Shown here one piece after another: positions 17,469-26,595 of a stretch of 64,000 nucleotides of DNA. The notes under the pieces are model-generated. The model worked only from the letters and a program-made list of their open reading frames with translations. It made no database searches and was not told the DNA's origin. A program made the position numbers and the translations under genes. Location: contig NZ_CAJQZC010000001.1 of NCBI RefSeq assembly GCF_907164555.1, positions 372,001 through 436,000 of the forward strand. The letters are read 5' to 3'. Position 1 is the first letter of the stretch. Each line of letters opens with the position of its first letter. This DNA comes from Paraburkholderia saeva (GTDB lineage: Bacteria > Pseudomonadota > Gammaproteobacteria > Burkholderiales > Burkholderiaceae).

Positions 17469-18218
17469 TCACAAGACCTTGGCTTCGGTCTTCAGCTTCT
17501 CGATCAGCGCGTTCACGTCGGCGACCTTCACGCCGGCGCTACGCTTCGACGGTTCGACTACCTTCAACGTTTTCAGGCGCGGCTTGACGTCCACACCAAG
17601 GTCCTCGGGCTTGAGCGTTTCCAGCGGCTTCTTCTTTGCCTTCATGATGTTGGGCAGCGTCACGTAGCGCGGCTCATTGAGGCGAAGGTCCGTCGTAATC
17701 ACAGCCGGGAGCGTCAGCGAGAGTGTTTCCGCGCCGCCATCCACTTCGCGCGCTACCGTCGCTTTGCCGTCGGCGACCGTCAGCTTCGAGGCGAAGGTGG
17801 CTTGCGGCAGACCAGCGAGCGCCGCCAGCATCTGCCCGGTCTGGTTGGAGTCATCGTCAATGGCTTGCTTGCCAAGGATCACCAGTTGCGGCTGTTCCTT
17901 GTCGATCAGTGCCTTGAACAGCTTGGCCACGGCCAGCGGCTGAAGATCTTCATTCGACTCGACTAGGATCGCGCGGTCCGCGCCGATTGCCAGCGCCGTG
18001 CGCAGCGTTTCCTGACATTGCGTCACACCGCACGACACGGCGACGACTTCCGTTGCCACACCGGCTTCCCTAAGGCGCACCGCTTCTTCCACGGCGATCT
18101 CGTCGAACGGATTCATGGACATCTTCACGTTTGCGAGGTCGGGACCTGTATTGTCCGATTTGACGCTCACTTTTACGTTGGCGTCGATCACCCGTTTTAC
18201 TGCTACAAACACTCTCAT
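17469..18218 (-). CDS. etfB: Electron transfer flavoprotein beta subunit
   Basis: A 249-residue ETF beta subunit, binding AMP and partnering EtfA. It begins [17 protein letters not shown] and has the [35 protein letters not shown] and [17 protein letters not shown] blocks. The C-terminal [13 protein letters not shown] forms the recognition loop that docks onto acyl-CoA dehydrogenases. GGAGAAGG precedes the ATG. It is the first gene of an etfBA operon on the minus strand. Confidence 0.95.
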   Translation of the reverse strand: MRVFVAVKRVIDANVKVSVKSDNTGPDLANVKMSMNPFDEIAVEEAVRLREAGVATEVVAVSCGVTQCQETLRTALAIGADRAILVESNEDLQPLAVAKLFKALIDKEQPQLVILGKQAIDDDSNQTGQMLAALAGLPQATFASKLTVADGKATVAREVDGGAETLSLTLPAVITTDLRLNEPRYVTLPNIMKAKKKPLETLKPEDLGVDVKPRLKTLKVVEPSKRSAGVKVADVNALIEKLKTEAKVL

Positions 18219-18386
18219 TTCCTTCTCCGGACTTCAAAGCAAACATAATCTGGTATCGCAGGTGACATCCTCGCGACACCGAAAGCAGTGTGTTTCCGAC
18301 GTCACGCCTGTCGCCGCGAAGGGCAAGACGTGTACTAAAGACCTTCTCGCATGTCGATCCGGCACGCGATAAGGTCTGTCGAGTTT

Positions 18387-19508
18387 TTAGAATGTGTGGC
18401 GTATGCCGAGGTTGACCGCAGTCGTCGCCGAATGGGGCGCTACTGGAGCACCATACGTGAGCGTTGTGGTCATCGTTCCCTCGTTGTTCACGTGGCCAGC
18501 CTGCGCATACAAAGTCGTCGCTTTCGAAAGGCTGTAATCAACGCCCACGGCGAATTCGAGGGACTTATTGGCGGAGTTGTTGGCGTCTTTGAGATAGTAG
18601 ATGCCGCTCGTGACCCTGAACGCGGGCGTGAACCGATAGCCGAGGCCGCCTGAAATCATGTCAAGGTCCACCACGTTCGATCGCGACGGGTCGCGACCAT
18701 TTGCGTATGACGCGGACACGGAGAAACCGTGAGTCGTATATTCTCCGCCGGCATACATGAATCGATTGTTATCGCGGCCAGTGGGGACCGTGGTTCCAGG
18801 ATTCGAGTCGTGACCGTTGTAGTAAATGGCCGCGAGACTCAGCCCATAGTTGGAATACTTCAGCACCGCTGATTCACGCGTGCCGCCCTGGATGCTGCCC
18901 GCCACTCCGCCGGGCGCATATTCCAGCGCCACGCTCACGCCAGCAAACTTGGGCGAGTTATAGACGATCGCGTTACTGTCATACAGAGCGCCTATCGGTC
19001 CGTTGGTTGAGGTGCCGACCCAGCCCGCGGACTGATTCATACCTAACCAGCTAGTCAGGATGCTGCCGAAGTACTGTCCGCCGCGTACGTCGGTCTCGGC
19101 GAGCGCGTAAGCCATCGGTGCGAACTGACGACCTGCGTTGATCGAGCCGAACGGGCCGGACACGCCGACGCTCGATTCCTGATTGAACATTGCCGACACG
19201 CCCGGCGTATCCGACAGGCGGAGTGCGCCGGAGGTGCTGGTGAATGCGCCTTGCAACCTGAAATTGACGGAATATCCTCCGCCGATATCTTCGGTACCCT
19301 TAAGGCCCCACAAGCTCGAATAGATTCCACCGTCCTTGAGTGTATAAAGCCGTCCGAGGTTCTTGCCCGCCGGGTTGAACGATGCTGCGGACGTGCTTTG
19401 ATACAGCAGACCCGAGTCGAGCACGCCAAAGAGCGTCACTGACGATTCCGCGTATGCCGTGCTGCCAATCGTAGCCATGGTGGCCACCACAAACCATTTC
19501 AACTTCAT
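18387..19508 (-). CDS. Outer-membrane porin, Burkholderia OmpC-like type
   Basis: A 373-residue porin with a cleavable signal peptide (MKLKWFVVATMATIGSTAYA, about 20 residues). It has the first-strand SSVTLFGVLDSGLLY motif, GGYSVNFRLQGAF, GPFGSINAGRQFAP and a terminal LGIRHTF ending in Phe. GAGGAGACG precedes the ATG. It is likely the outer-membrane entry route for the compound metabolised by this cluster. Upstream (minus-strand direction) lie a palindrome and a 25-bp motif shared with the promoter of the ACAD gene at 29392, hinting at common control. Confidence 0.93.
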   Translation of the reverse strand: MKLKWFVVATMATIGSTAYAESSVTLFGVLDSGLLYQSTSAASFNPAGKNLGRLYTLKDGGIYSSLWGLKGTEDIGGGYSVNFRLQGAFTSTSGALRLSDTPGVSAMFNQESSVGVSGPFGSINAGRQFAPMAYALAETDVRGGQYFGSILTSWLGMNQSAGWVGTSTNGPIGALYDSNAIVYNSPKFAGVSVALEYAPGGVAGSIQGGTRESAVLKYSNYGLSLAAIYYNGHDSNPGTTVPTGRDNNRFMYAGGEYTTHGFSVSASYANGRDPSRSNVVDLDMISGGLGYRFTPAFRVTSGIYYLKDANNSANKSLEFAVGVDYSLSKATTLYAQAGHVNNEGTMTTTLTYGAPVAPHSATTAVNLGIRHTF

Positions 19509-20207
19509 TGCGTCTCCTCTTCGTTGTTATAAAAGGCCGAAATACAGAGATCGATTCGGGACTACTTTCGTCGCCCGAGCGTCCATCGATGCGGTGCATA
19601 CGTTTGCGATTCTGTCGGTGTTTTGAGAGGTGCTTCGGTGAGCGTTGACGTTCGTACCGGCAATGTCACTCGCCCGCATTCGCCTGAAGCCAAAGCTTGT
19701 ACGGCGTACGTTCGGCTTTACGTTTTCGTTTGTCTCCTCAATTGAGAGACATTGTCGTTTCTCAATCGCGGACTGTCGTAGTCCGATCTACCTATTTACT
19801 GGAAGAGCTGGCCAGTCGTTTTCCCTGGTATCTCGCGTAATCGCCAGATGGAGGGCGTTGATCTTTTTGCCGCGAGACTGCGTGGAAGATGGCGCGCAAG
19901 TTTGTTGAGCTTGTGCCGGAACGCGTGCGCGATTGATGCGTTTGTCGCGATCGATGCGGGACTCAAAGCAGAACGAAGTTCGCCGGGCGGCAACGTCGCT
20001 TTGTACGTTAACGCCAACATGAAGAGCCGCGCAGACATGGGCGCTAGAGAATTGTCGGGATCAACGACGCCTGTACGACCGGCTTTGGCGTCCGACAGAA
20101 TAAGCAAACCCCGCTGTTATGCCTGTTTCCTCGAAGAAACAACTGTGGGGTTGTGACCTGCATTTGCGCCGCAGACCCGAGGGAACGCCAGGTCGGCGGC
20201 GGCTTCC
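19509..20207. other. Intergenic region upstream of porin with shared motif
   Basis: A 699-bp stretch without a gene I can support; two short open frames around 19800-20150 overlap on opposite strands and match nothing I know. It holds a near-palindrome GTCTCCTCAATTGAGAGAC (19732-19750) and, 24 bp further from the porin, the 25-bp motif at 19774-19798. Both lie 220-290 bp upstream of the porin start, so this looks like a regulatory region. Confidence 0.4.
19774..19798 (-). promoter_or_regulatory. 25-bp motif shared with 29318-29342 (copy 1)
   Basis: Read on the minus strand this is TAAATAGGTAGATCGGAC followed by TACGACA. It matches the copy at 29318-29342 at 24 of 25 positions. Both copies point toward the downstream gene (porin here). 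It is a candidate operator or activator site for a regulator of the cluster. Confidence 0.55.
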
Positions 20208-21779
20208 TCAAGCTACGCCACGTTTCCGGTTTGACCAGAACGTCTCGCGCAGTGTGTTCTTTTGAATTTTTCCAACAGGCGAGATAGGAAGCGATTCGCG
20301 GAACTCCACGCTACGGGGGCACTTGTATCCCGCGATGCGTTCACGACAATGCGCCTGAATGTCCTCGGCTGTCGCGGCCTCGCCGGGCTTCGCGACGATC
20401 ACCGCGTGAACGGATTCGCCCCATCTGTCATTGGGTATTCCGATTACGGCGCATTGAGCGACAGCCGGGTGGCTGGAGATAGCGTTTTCGACTTCGGCGG
20501 AATAGATGTTTTCACCGCCGGAGACGATCATGTCCTTCAGGCGATCGACAACATAGAGCAGACCGTCGTCGTCCATATATCCACCGTCGCCGGTGTGCAT
20601 CCAGCCGTTGCGCAGTGTTTCGGCTGTTGCCTCCGGCAGGTTCCAGTAACCCAGCATCACATTCGGACCACGTACGATAATTTCGCCCGTTGTGCCGCGC
20701 GGTACTTCCCGGTCCTCTGAGTCGACGATCCTGACCTCGACACACATCAAGGGTCGACCCGCGGCGCGCATCTTGCCGCTCGCGTAGGCTTCGTCGGTAT
20801 GGTATTCCGCCCCGAGCGAAGCACAGACGGGCGAGAGTTCCGTCATGCCGTAGCCCTGAACAAATTCGGCTTTAGGAAACATCTTCTGCGCGCGCCGTAG
20901 CAGCGACTGCGAAATCGGTGAAGCGCCGTACATGATCCGCGTGAGAGAAGACTTGTTCAGGCTCGTGCTCTGATCCGGATGATTGTCGATCCAGTCGAGC
21001 ATCATCTGAAGCATCGTTGGCGCCAGCATGACCCGGTTCACGCCATGTTTGGAAATAGCTTCCATCGTCGTTTGGGGCGTGAAGGCCGGGGTGACGACAT
21101 GCACACCGCCGCACGCGAGGAGCGCATTGATTGCCGCGAAACCTGCCAGGTGGAACATCGGCATTGCATGAAGAAACACCGTGCCTGGCACAACGTGACC
21201 GACCGCGAGTGTAGCGAGCATGGCCACGCCGAGGTTCGTATGGCTCAGCATCACGCCTTTCGGGAAACCGGTGGTGCCGCCCGTGTAGAAGATGCCGGCG
21301 AGATCGTCGCCCTGACGGCCCGCATCTTCTACCGCTTCAGATTGGGCGATCAGGCTTTCGTAACTCAGCATGCCTTCGGGAACATCGTCGTCACCGGCGT
21401 AGATGACATGACGCAGTGTGGCGGCTTCGCGCGCCAGTTTGAGGCCAAGGTCGCGGAACGTTTCATCGACGATCAGGATGGACGTGCCGGAGTCGTTCAG
21501 CGCGTACAGCAGTTCGCTCGCGCTCCACCGGATGTTGAGCGGATTCAATACGCCGCCCGCCCACGGCGTTGCCATGTAGTACTCGATGTATCGCGGCGAA
21601 TTGACTGACAGCATGGCGACCCGCTCGCCATTGCCGACGCCCAGTTGCCGAAGCGCTCCTGCGAGCCGCGCGACGCGCGCACCGAGTTCGGCGAAGGTCC
21701 GTGCTTCGCTGTCGAAATGTATCGCTGTCGCGTTCGGCCGTTGCTGCACGCTGCGATGCAGCCCTTGTGTCAAGTACAT
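20208..21779 (-). CDS. Acyl-CoA synthetase (AMP-forming, class I adenylating)
   Basis: A 523-residue ANL-superfamily ligase that activates a carboxylic acid to its CoA thioester through an acyl-AMP, the entry step for beta-oxidation. Core motifs in order: A3 P-loop YTGGTTGFPKGV (about 167-178), A5 YGMTE (about 313-317), A7 HTGDGGYMDDDG (about 399-410), the hinge VDRLKDMIVSGGENIYSAEVE, and the A10 catalytic lysine in PVGKIQKNTLRE near the C-terminus. It resembles medium/long-chain FadD3- and FadK-like enzymes; the substrate cannot be assigned. It is divergent from the first MalT-type regulator gene. Confidence 0.93.
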   Translation of the reverse strand: MYLTQGLHRSVQQRPNATAIHFDSEARTFAELGARVARLAGALRQLGVGNGERVAMLSVNSPRYIEYYMATPWAGGVLNPLNIRWSASELLYALNDSGTSILIVDETFRDLGLKLAREAATLRHVIYAGDDDVPEGMLSYESLIAQSEAVEDAGRQGDDLAGIFYTGGTTGFPKGVMLSHTNLGVAMLATLAVGHVVPGTVFLHAMPMFHLAGFAAINALLACGGVHVVTPAFTPQTTMEAISKHGVNRVMLAPTMLQMMLDWIDNHPDQSTSLNKSSLTRIMYGASPISQSLLRRAQKMFPKAEFVQGYGMTELSPVCASLGAEYHTDEAYASGKMRAAGRPLMCVEVRIVDSEDREVPRGTTGEIIVRGPNVMLGYWNLPEATAETLRNGWMHTGDGGYMDDDGLLYVVDRLKDMIVSGGENIYSAEVENAISSHPAVAQCAVIGIPNDRWGESVHAVIVAKPGEAATAEDIQAHCRERIAGYKCPRSVEFRESLPISPVGKIQKNTLRETFWSNRKRGVA

Positions 21780-22253
21780 CTCTCGTCTCCGTCGATCGTT
21801 TTTTGCTACTTGCCGGGCTCCGCAGACGGCATTGCGTCAACTAGCGCACACCGCTCCACTGCTGGCCCGAGCCAATATCATCGCAGTATCCACGGGGCCT
21901 TTCCAGCGGACCCCCCCCCATTAAAGGGGGGCGCTCAAGCGCCCGCATGGCCGCTCCGGGTGGGGCTCAGGGAGTGACCGACAGCGTTAGCAGGTACAGC
22001 CTCCCGGGCATACGGCTCTTTCGTCAGGTGAATCCGCCTTAAGCGGCGTTCGCAACCCTTTCGTTCGACGGCGCGCACTTCGCGGGTGCCTCGCCGGTGA
22101 GCGGCTAGAGGCTAGTGCGCGCATCCTCAACGAGCAGTGGCGGCGGCCCGGCGATTGACGGCGGGATATAATTCCCCGTGATTCTGCTGCTCCTGATTGC
22201 ATTTGCGGGGTACACGTGTACTTGCGCCCAGCCGTGCATCAAGTTTTCGCCTC
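21780..22253. other. Divergent spacer with overlapping hairpins
   Basis: This 474-bp spacer separates the acyl-CoA ligase and the first LuxR regulator. At 21914-21944 two stems overlap: CCCCCC-ATTAAA-GGGGGG and GGGCGC-TCAA-GCGCCC, so they are mutually exclusive. I recognise no gene in 21945-22253; the base composition changes here and it could be a relic, but no family was identified. Confidence 0.4.
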
Positions 22254-25031
22254 ATGTTCCAGTCCGATACGCCATTGAGCGAAGTGTCCCGTCCCCCTAG
22301 CCACATTGAAGCCTCGATTGCCGGCACCAAACTGACTCCGCCGCGTGCGGCGCGTCGTTTGCTGCCGCGAGAAGCGCTGCTCGCACGGCTCGTTGCAACG
22401 CGGCGGCAGCGCGTCGTATTGCTCCGCGGACCCGCGGGCAGCGGCAAAACGACGACGCTGGTGACATGGCGGCAGGCGTTGCTTTCCTTCGATTTCGACG
22501 TCGCATGGCTTTCGCTGACCGCTGACGATAACGATCCTGCGCGTTTTTTCGACTGTTTGCTGGCCAGTCTCGCAGAAGTGGATCCGGCCATGGTGTGCGA
22601 AGTCGCGCAGTTGTCGGGCGAGGACTGGGAAGCCTCGAAAATCGAACACCGCATGATCATGCTCGTCAGCGGCATGGCCCGCCGGTCACGCGAACTGGTG
22701 CTCATGCTTGACGACGTGCAGCATCTCACCGATCCGCTGGTCACGCTCGCGCTGCAACATCTGATCGACTATGCCCCGGCTCATTTTCATCTGATCGTCG
22801 CCTCTCGAAGCGCGCTGCAACTGTCCCTGTGGCGCTTCGAGTCTCAGGGACAGTGCAGTGAGTTCGACCTGCGCGATCTGCGCTTCTCGCCCGCCGAGTC
22901 CGAGCAGTTTCTGCGTGACCAGCTAGGCGAAATCGATTCTCGCGACGCACAGGTTCTGTACGAACTGACCGGCGGCTGGATTGCTGGCCTGCAGCTATTC
23001 GCGGTGGATCTGAAGAGTCGCCGCGACGGGCGCTATGCCTGTATTCAGGTGCATGACGCTCGCGCTTTCGCGGATTATTTCGAGCGCGAAGTACTGACCC
23101 GGCTGGCACCGGAGGACCTCGAACTGTTGGCGTGCCTCTCCATCTGCGACCGTTTTTGTCCTTCGTTATGCGCGACCCTGATGGGCCAACCGCATGCTCT
23201 CGTGCCCATGTCGACCCGGCTCGTTCATCTGGAGGCTGAAAATCTTTTCCTCGAACAGGTGAGCGGGCGCGACCGGGAAACATGGTACCGGCTGCATCCG
23301 CTGCTGCGCGAGGTATTGCAGGCCCGCGTCGCTACGCTTTCGGAGGCTGAGCGGCGAGCGCTGCACGCAAAGGCCTGGCGTTGGTTCGACCAGCATGGTT
23401 TTGTCGATGAAGCGGTGCGTCACTCAGTTCTTGCCGACGAGCCGCAAGCCGCGGCCGATATGGTGCAGGCGTGCGCGCCGGCACTGGTCGCGCAGGGCGA
23501 GCTTGGCCAGATCGCCGGTCTGCTGCGGCAGCTACCGCACGACGTGGTCGAAGCGCGGTTCGATCTGCGCCTTCTGGCCGCCCATCTGCAACTGGCCGCG
23601 CGCAATCTCGACGTTGCCGAACAGTCCATCCAGTCGATGCAAGTCGAAGCTGCAGGCGGTGGGCTCGATGAGCATCAACGTTTTACGCTGACCTTGTTAT
23701 GCGGCCTGGTCGCACTGCAGCGCGACGACACCGAGGCGTTGGCGGCGATTCTGCCGGAACTGCAACGACCGCCTGCACATACCGACGACTTCAAGCTATC
23801 CGGGTGCAGCACCATCACGTCCTGGATGCATATGTACAGGGGCGAGTACGAAACGGCACGCGAAGTGCTGAAAAACGGCACCCGCCGCGAGGGCGCGCCA
23901 CGCGTCGACCTGCTTGCACGCTGTCTGACCGGCATGAGTCACGCGCTGGAAGGCCGGATGGTCATCGCCGAAGGCATTTACCGTGAGGTGCTCAAAGACG
24001 CGGAAAAATTCGGCGCGGCGTACATCGGTGCCACCTGTATGGCGACAGGTTTGCTCGGCGACGCGCTGTATGAGCTCAATGATTTCGATGCCGCGCGCAC
24101 GATGATCGAGGAGCGCGTCGACTTCATGGAGCGAGTCTCCATCCCGGACATCGTCCTGAGTGCGTTCGTCACGCTGAGCGCCGCCCACAGCCTCGAGCGG
24201 CGGCCTCTGGAGGCCTATGCCTATATAGAACGGCTGGAGGACTACGCGCTCAGATATCGGCTTGACCGGCTGCTAGCTCACGCCCTTCGCGAGTCGGTGC
24301 GCTTGAGCCTCATGCAGGGCGAGATGGATCAGGCTGACGCAGCGCTCAAACGCGCCGCAGCGCTCGGCGCCCGCTATGCCGATGCAACGCGCGGCACCGC
24401 GCTGGAAGTCCGGGTCGCCACGGAGAGAGCGCGGATCGACATGTCGTTGCACCGAAAGGCATTTGACGACGCCCGTTCGCGGCTTCTTCCACTCGTCGCA
24501 ATGTCCGAAGAAGGCGGGCGATGGCGGCGTGCGGCGAGCTTGCGTGTGCAACTCGCCTTGGCCGAACTGGCGCGCGGGTCCGACCGCTCGGCCAGGGACA
24601 ATCTGCTGGCGGCCATTCAACTCGGGCATCGTCTGGGATTGCAGCGAACGCTCGTCGACGCTACGCCGGATTTGCCACAATTGCTGGACGCGATTCTTCA
24701 GAGAGAAGCGCTTGAGCCCGTCCTGGCGTTCTACGTTCAGCGGCTTGACGCGTGCGCCAATACCGCCGGCGCTGGGCTCTCAGCCGCACAGGCTGCCGAT
24801 GCGGGCGGTGGGATAAAAGCGCTTAGCGAGCGCGAAACCGAAGTGCTCGAACTTCTCGCGATGGCTATGCCGAACAAAAGAATTGCGCGTGTGCTCGGTG
24901 TGGCTCCTGAAACGGTGAAGTGGCATCTGAAGAATATCTATATGAAGCTCGGCGTCTCCGGGCGTGACGAGGCCGCAGCCCGACTGCGGGATTTCTCCGG
25001 CGGCATTCCGCCGGTGCAGCGCCCCGAGTAG
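22254..25031 (+). CDS. MalT-type large ATP-binding LuxR-family regulator (1)
   Basis: About 925 residues. The layout is that of MalT/LAL regulators: an N-terminal STAND ATPase with Walker A GPAGSGKTT (about residue 60) and Walker B LVLMLDDVQ, a winged-helix region, a long superhelical TPR-like sensor (about 380-800), and a C-terminal LuxR helix-turn-helix, LSERETEVLELLAMAMPN to VKWHLKNIYMKLGV. The family opening TKLTPPRAARRLLPRE lies soon after the chosen ATG; an upstream TTG start is possible. Such proteins bind an inducer and ATP, then multimerise on promoters. It is followed after 177 bp by an ACAD gene, so it likely senses a pathway substrate or CoA ester. Confidence 0.9.
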   Translation: MFQSDTPLSEVSRPPSHIEASIAGTKLTPPRAARRLLPREALLARLVATRRQRVVLLRGPAGSGKTTTLVTWRQALLSFDFDVAWLSLTADDNDPARFFDCLLASLAEVDPAMVCEVAQLSGEDWEASKIEHRMIMLVSGMARRSRELVLMLDDVQHLTDPLVTLALQHLIDYAPAHFHLIVASRSALQLSLWRFESQGQCSEFDLRDLRFSPAESEQFLRDQLGEIDSRDAQVLYELTGGWIAGLQLFAVDLKSRRDGRYACIQVHDARAFADYFEREVLTRLAPEDLELLACLSICDRFCPSLCATLMGQPHALVPMSTRLVHLEAENLFLEQVSGRDRETWYRLHPLLREVLQARVATLSEAERRALHAKAWRWFDQHGFVDEAVRHSVLADEPQAAADMVQACAPALVAQGELGQIAGLLRQLPHDVVEARFDLRLLAAHLQLAARNLDVAEQSIQSMQVEAAGGGLDEHQRFTLTLLCGLVALQRDDTEALAAILPELQRPPAHTDDFKLSGCSTITSWMHMYRGEYETAREVLKNGTRREGAPRVDLLARCLTGMSHALEGRMVIAEGIYREVLKDAEKFGAAYIGATCMATGLLGDALYELNDFDAARTMIEERVDFMERVSIPDIVLSAFVTLSAAHSLERRPLEAYAYIERLEDYALRYRLDRLLAHALRESVRLSLMQGEMDQADAALKRAAALGARYADATRGTALEVRVATERARIDMSLHRKAFDDARSRLLPLVAMSEEGGRWRRAASLRVQLALAELARGSDRSARDNLLAAIQLGHRLGLQRTLVDATPDLPQLLDAILQREALEPVLAFYVQRLDACANTAGAGLSAAQAADAGGGIKALSERETEVLELLAMAMPNKRIARVLGVAPETVKWHLKNIYMKLGVSGRDEAAARLRDFSGGIPPVQRPE

Positions 25032-25208
25032 GTCTAAACGACCGCACCCCAACCCACCAATACCTCGCCCGGCCCCCCCAAGATGGGTGGCTTTCCTGCG
25101 AAAACGCCTCCTGCATGATCGAAAGCATTGATGCGTCGTCTCGCGTACCGCCGAAAGGTCGAGCGGACAAGCGAGCGACGCGCTTCCCCTTTCTGCGAGG
25201 AGTAGTAG

Positions 25209-26348
25209 ATGGAAGTTGTTCGCCGCGTCTATCGTGAAGATCACGAGCAATTCCGCACATCCGTGCGCCGCTTTATGGAGCGTGAGTGCGCGCCACGCCA
25301 GCAAGCGTGGAACCAGGAGGGCGAGGTTGATCGCGAGACCTGGCTCAAGGCGGGGCGCGAAGGCATGCTGTGCACGACGTTGCCCACCGAGTACGGCGGC
25401 GGCGGCGGTGACTTCGGCCATGCGGCGATCCTGGCGGAAGAACTGGCCTATGGCGGTGTGAGCGGATGGTCGATCGGCCTGCACTCGGACATCGTCGCGC
25501 CCTACATCAACCGGCTCGGCACTGAAGAGCAGAAGATGCGCTGGTTGCCGAAGGTCTGCGCCGGCGAAACCCTCCTTGCCATTGCCATGACCGAACCCGG
25601 CGGCGGCAGCGATCTGAAGTCGGTCCGCACGACGGCCGTGCGCGAGGGCGACGAATACGTGATCAACGGTAGCAAAACGTTCATCAGCAATGGCTTCGTC
25701 TCCGACATGGTGCTGGTCGTCTGCAAGACCGATCCGGCCGCCGGCGCGAAGGGCGTGAGTCTGATCATGGTGGAGACGAACCGCGAGGGTTTTCGCCGGG
25801 GGCGCAAGCTCGAGAAAGTCGGCATGCATGCGCAAGACACCGCGGAACTGTTCTTCGACAACGTACGGGTGCCGGTTGATAACCGCCTGGGCGAGGAGAA
25901 CAAAGGCTTCGCGTACATGATGCAGGACCTGCCTCAGGAGCGTTTCATGATCGCGGTGAACGCCGCCGCCAAGGTTGAGCGCCTGCTGGAACAGACTCTG
26001 GAATACGTGAAAGACCGCAAGGCATTTGGCCAGACCGTGTGGGACTTTCAGAACACCCGTTTCAAGCTGGCCGATGTCAAGGCACAAGCCGTGGCCTTGC
26101 GCACCATGGTCGATTACTACATCGGCGAACACATACGGCGTAAGTTGACGGTCGAAGAAGCGGCCGTCGCCAAACTGTACGCGAGTGAAACCATGTGGAA
26201 ATGCATCGACGACATGGTGCAACTGCACGGTGGATACGGCTACATGCTCGAATATCCGATTGCGCGCGCGTTCGTGGATATGCGGGTATCGCGCATCTAC
26301 GGCGGTACGAACGAGGTCATGCGCGAACTTATTTCCCGCAAGCTCTAG
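25209..26348 (+). CDS. Acyl-CoA dehydrogenase, long-chain (ACADL) type (1)
   Basis: A 379-residue ACAD that oxidises acyl-CoA to 2-enoyl-CoA with FAD. FAD/substrate blocks are LLAIAMTEPGGGSDLKSVRT (about 122-141) and INGSKTFISNGF. The catalytic base is Glu244 in LPQERFMIA, the position used by long-chain and isovaleryl-CoA dehydrogenases, while the MCAD-type position is Gly (RIYGGTNEVMREL). GAGGAG precedes the ATG. It pairs with the MalT-type gene just upstream. A similar regulator-ACAD pair follows directly. The likely substrates are long or alpha-branched acyl-CoAs (inference from the LCAD-type base). Confidence 0.93.
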   Translation: MEVVRRVYREDHEQFRTSVRRFMERECAPRQQAWNQEGEVDRETWLKAGREGMLCTTLPTEYGGGGGDFGHAAILAEELAYGGVSGWSIGLHSDIVAPYINRLGTEEQKMRWLPKVCAGETLLAIAMTEPGGGSDLKSVRTTAVREGDEYVINGSKTFISNGFVSDMVLVVCKTDPAAGAKGVSLIMVETNREGFRRGRKLEKVGMHAQDTAELFFDNVRVPVDNRLGEENKGFAYMMQDLPQERFMIAVNAAAKVERLLEQTLEYVKDRKAFGQTVWDFQNTRFKLADVKAQAVALRTMVDYYIGEHIRRKLTVEEAAVAKLYASETMWKCIDDMVQLHGGYGYMLEYPIARAFVDMRVSRIYGGTNEVMRELISRKL

Positions 26349-26397
26349 TTCCAGATTGCTCCTTCCGGCGCGCGGCGTATCTTGCGTGTCCTCGCGT

Positions 26398-26439
26398 GTA
26401 TCTAGCGTGTATCTAGCGTGTATCTAGCGTGTATCTCGG
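26398..26439 (+). repeat. Tandem 11-bp repeat (GTATCTAGCGT)
   Basis: Three perfect copies and a partial fourth of GTATCTAGCGT run from 26398. Degenerate copies precede them (26377-26397). They lie between the ACAD stop and the second regulator. Copy number is likely variable between strains. Confidence 0.75.
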
Positions 26440-26595
26440 GGCCGCCGCGCCCCGCCGCTTGCATCCGCGAGCGCGATGATCATCAACTCGGGAGGGGCAC
26501 GAAAACATCTCGCACGGGCTCCCAGCATCGGCGCGAAGCGGGTGGCCGTAGGCAGTACGCGCGTGCGACTGCATGTTTTCCAACTTCAGTACGCC

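Noticed and set aside
19796..20156. Opposing 102-103-codon frames between porin and acyl-CoA ligase
   Set aside because: They overlap each other, lack ribosome-binding sites and resemble no family.
24780..26228. 482-codon minus-strand frame
   Set aside because: It lies antisense to the end of the first MalT-type regulator and to the ACAD at 25209, both secure; its His/Arg-rich composition is typical of a shadow frame in high-GC DNA.
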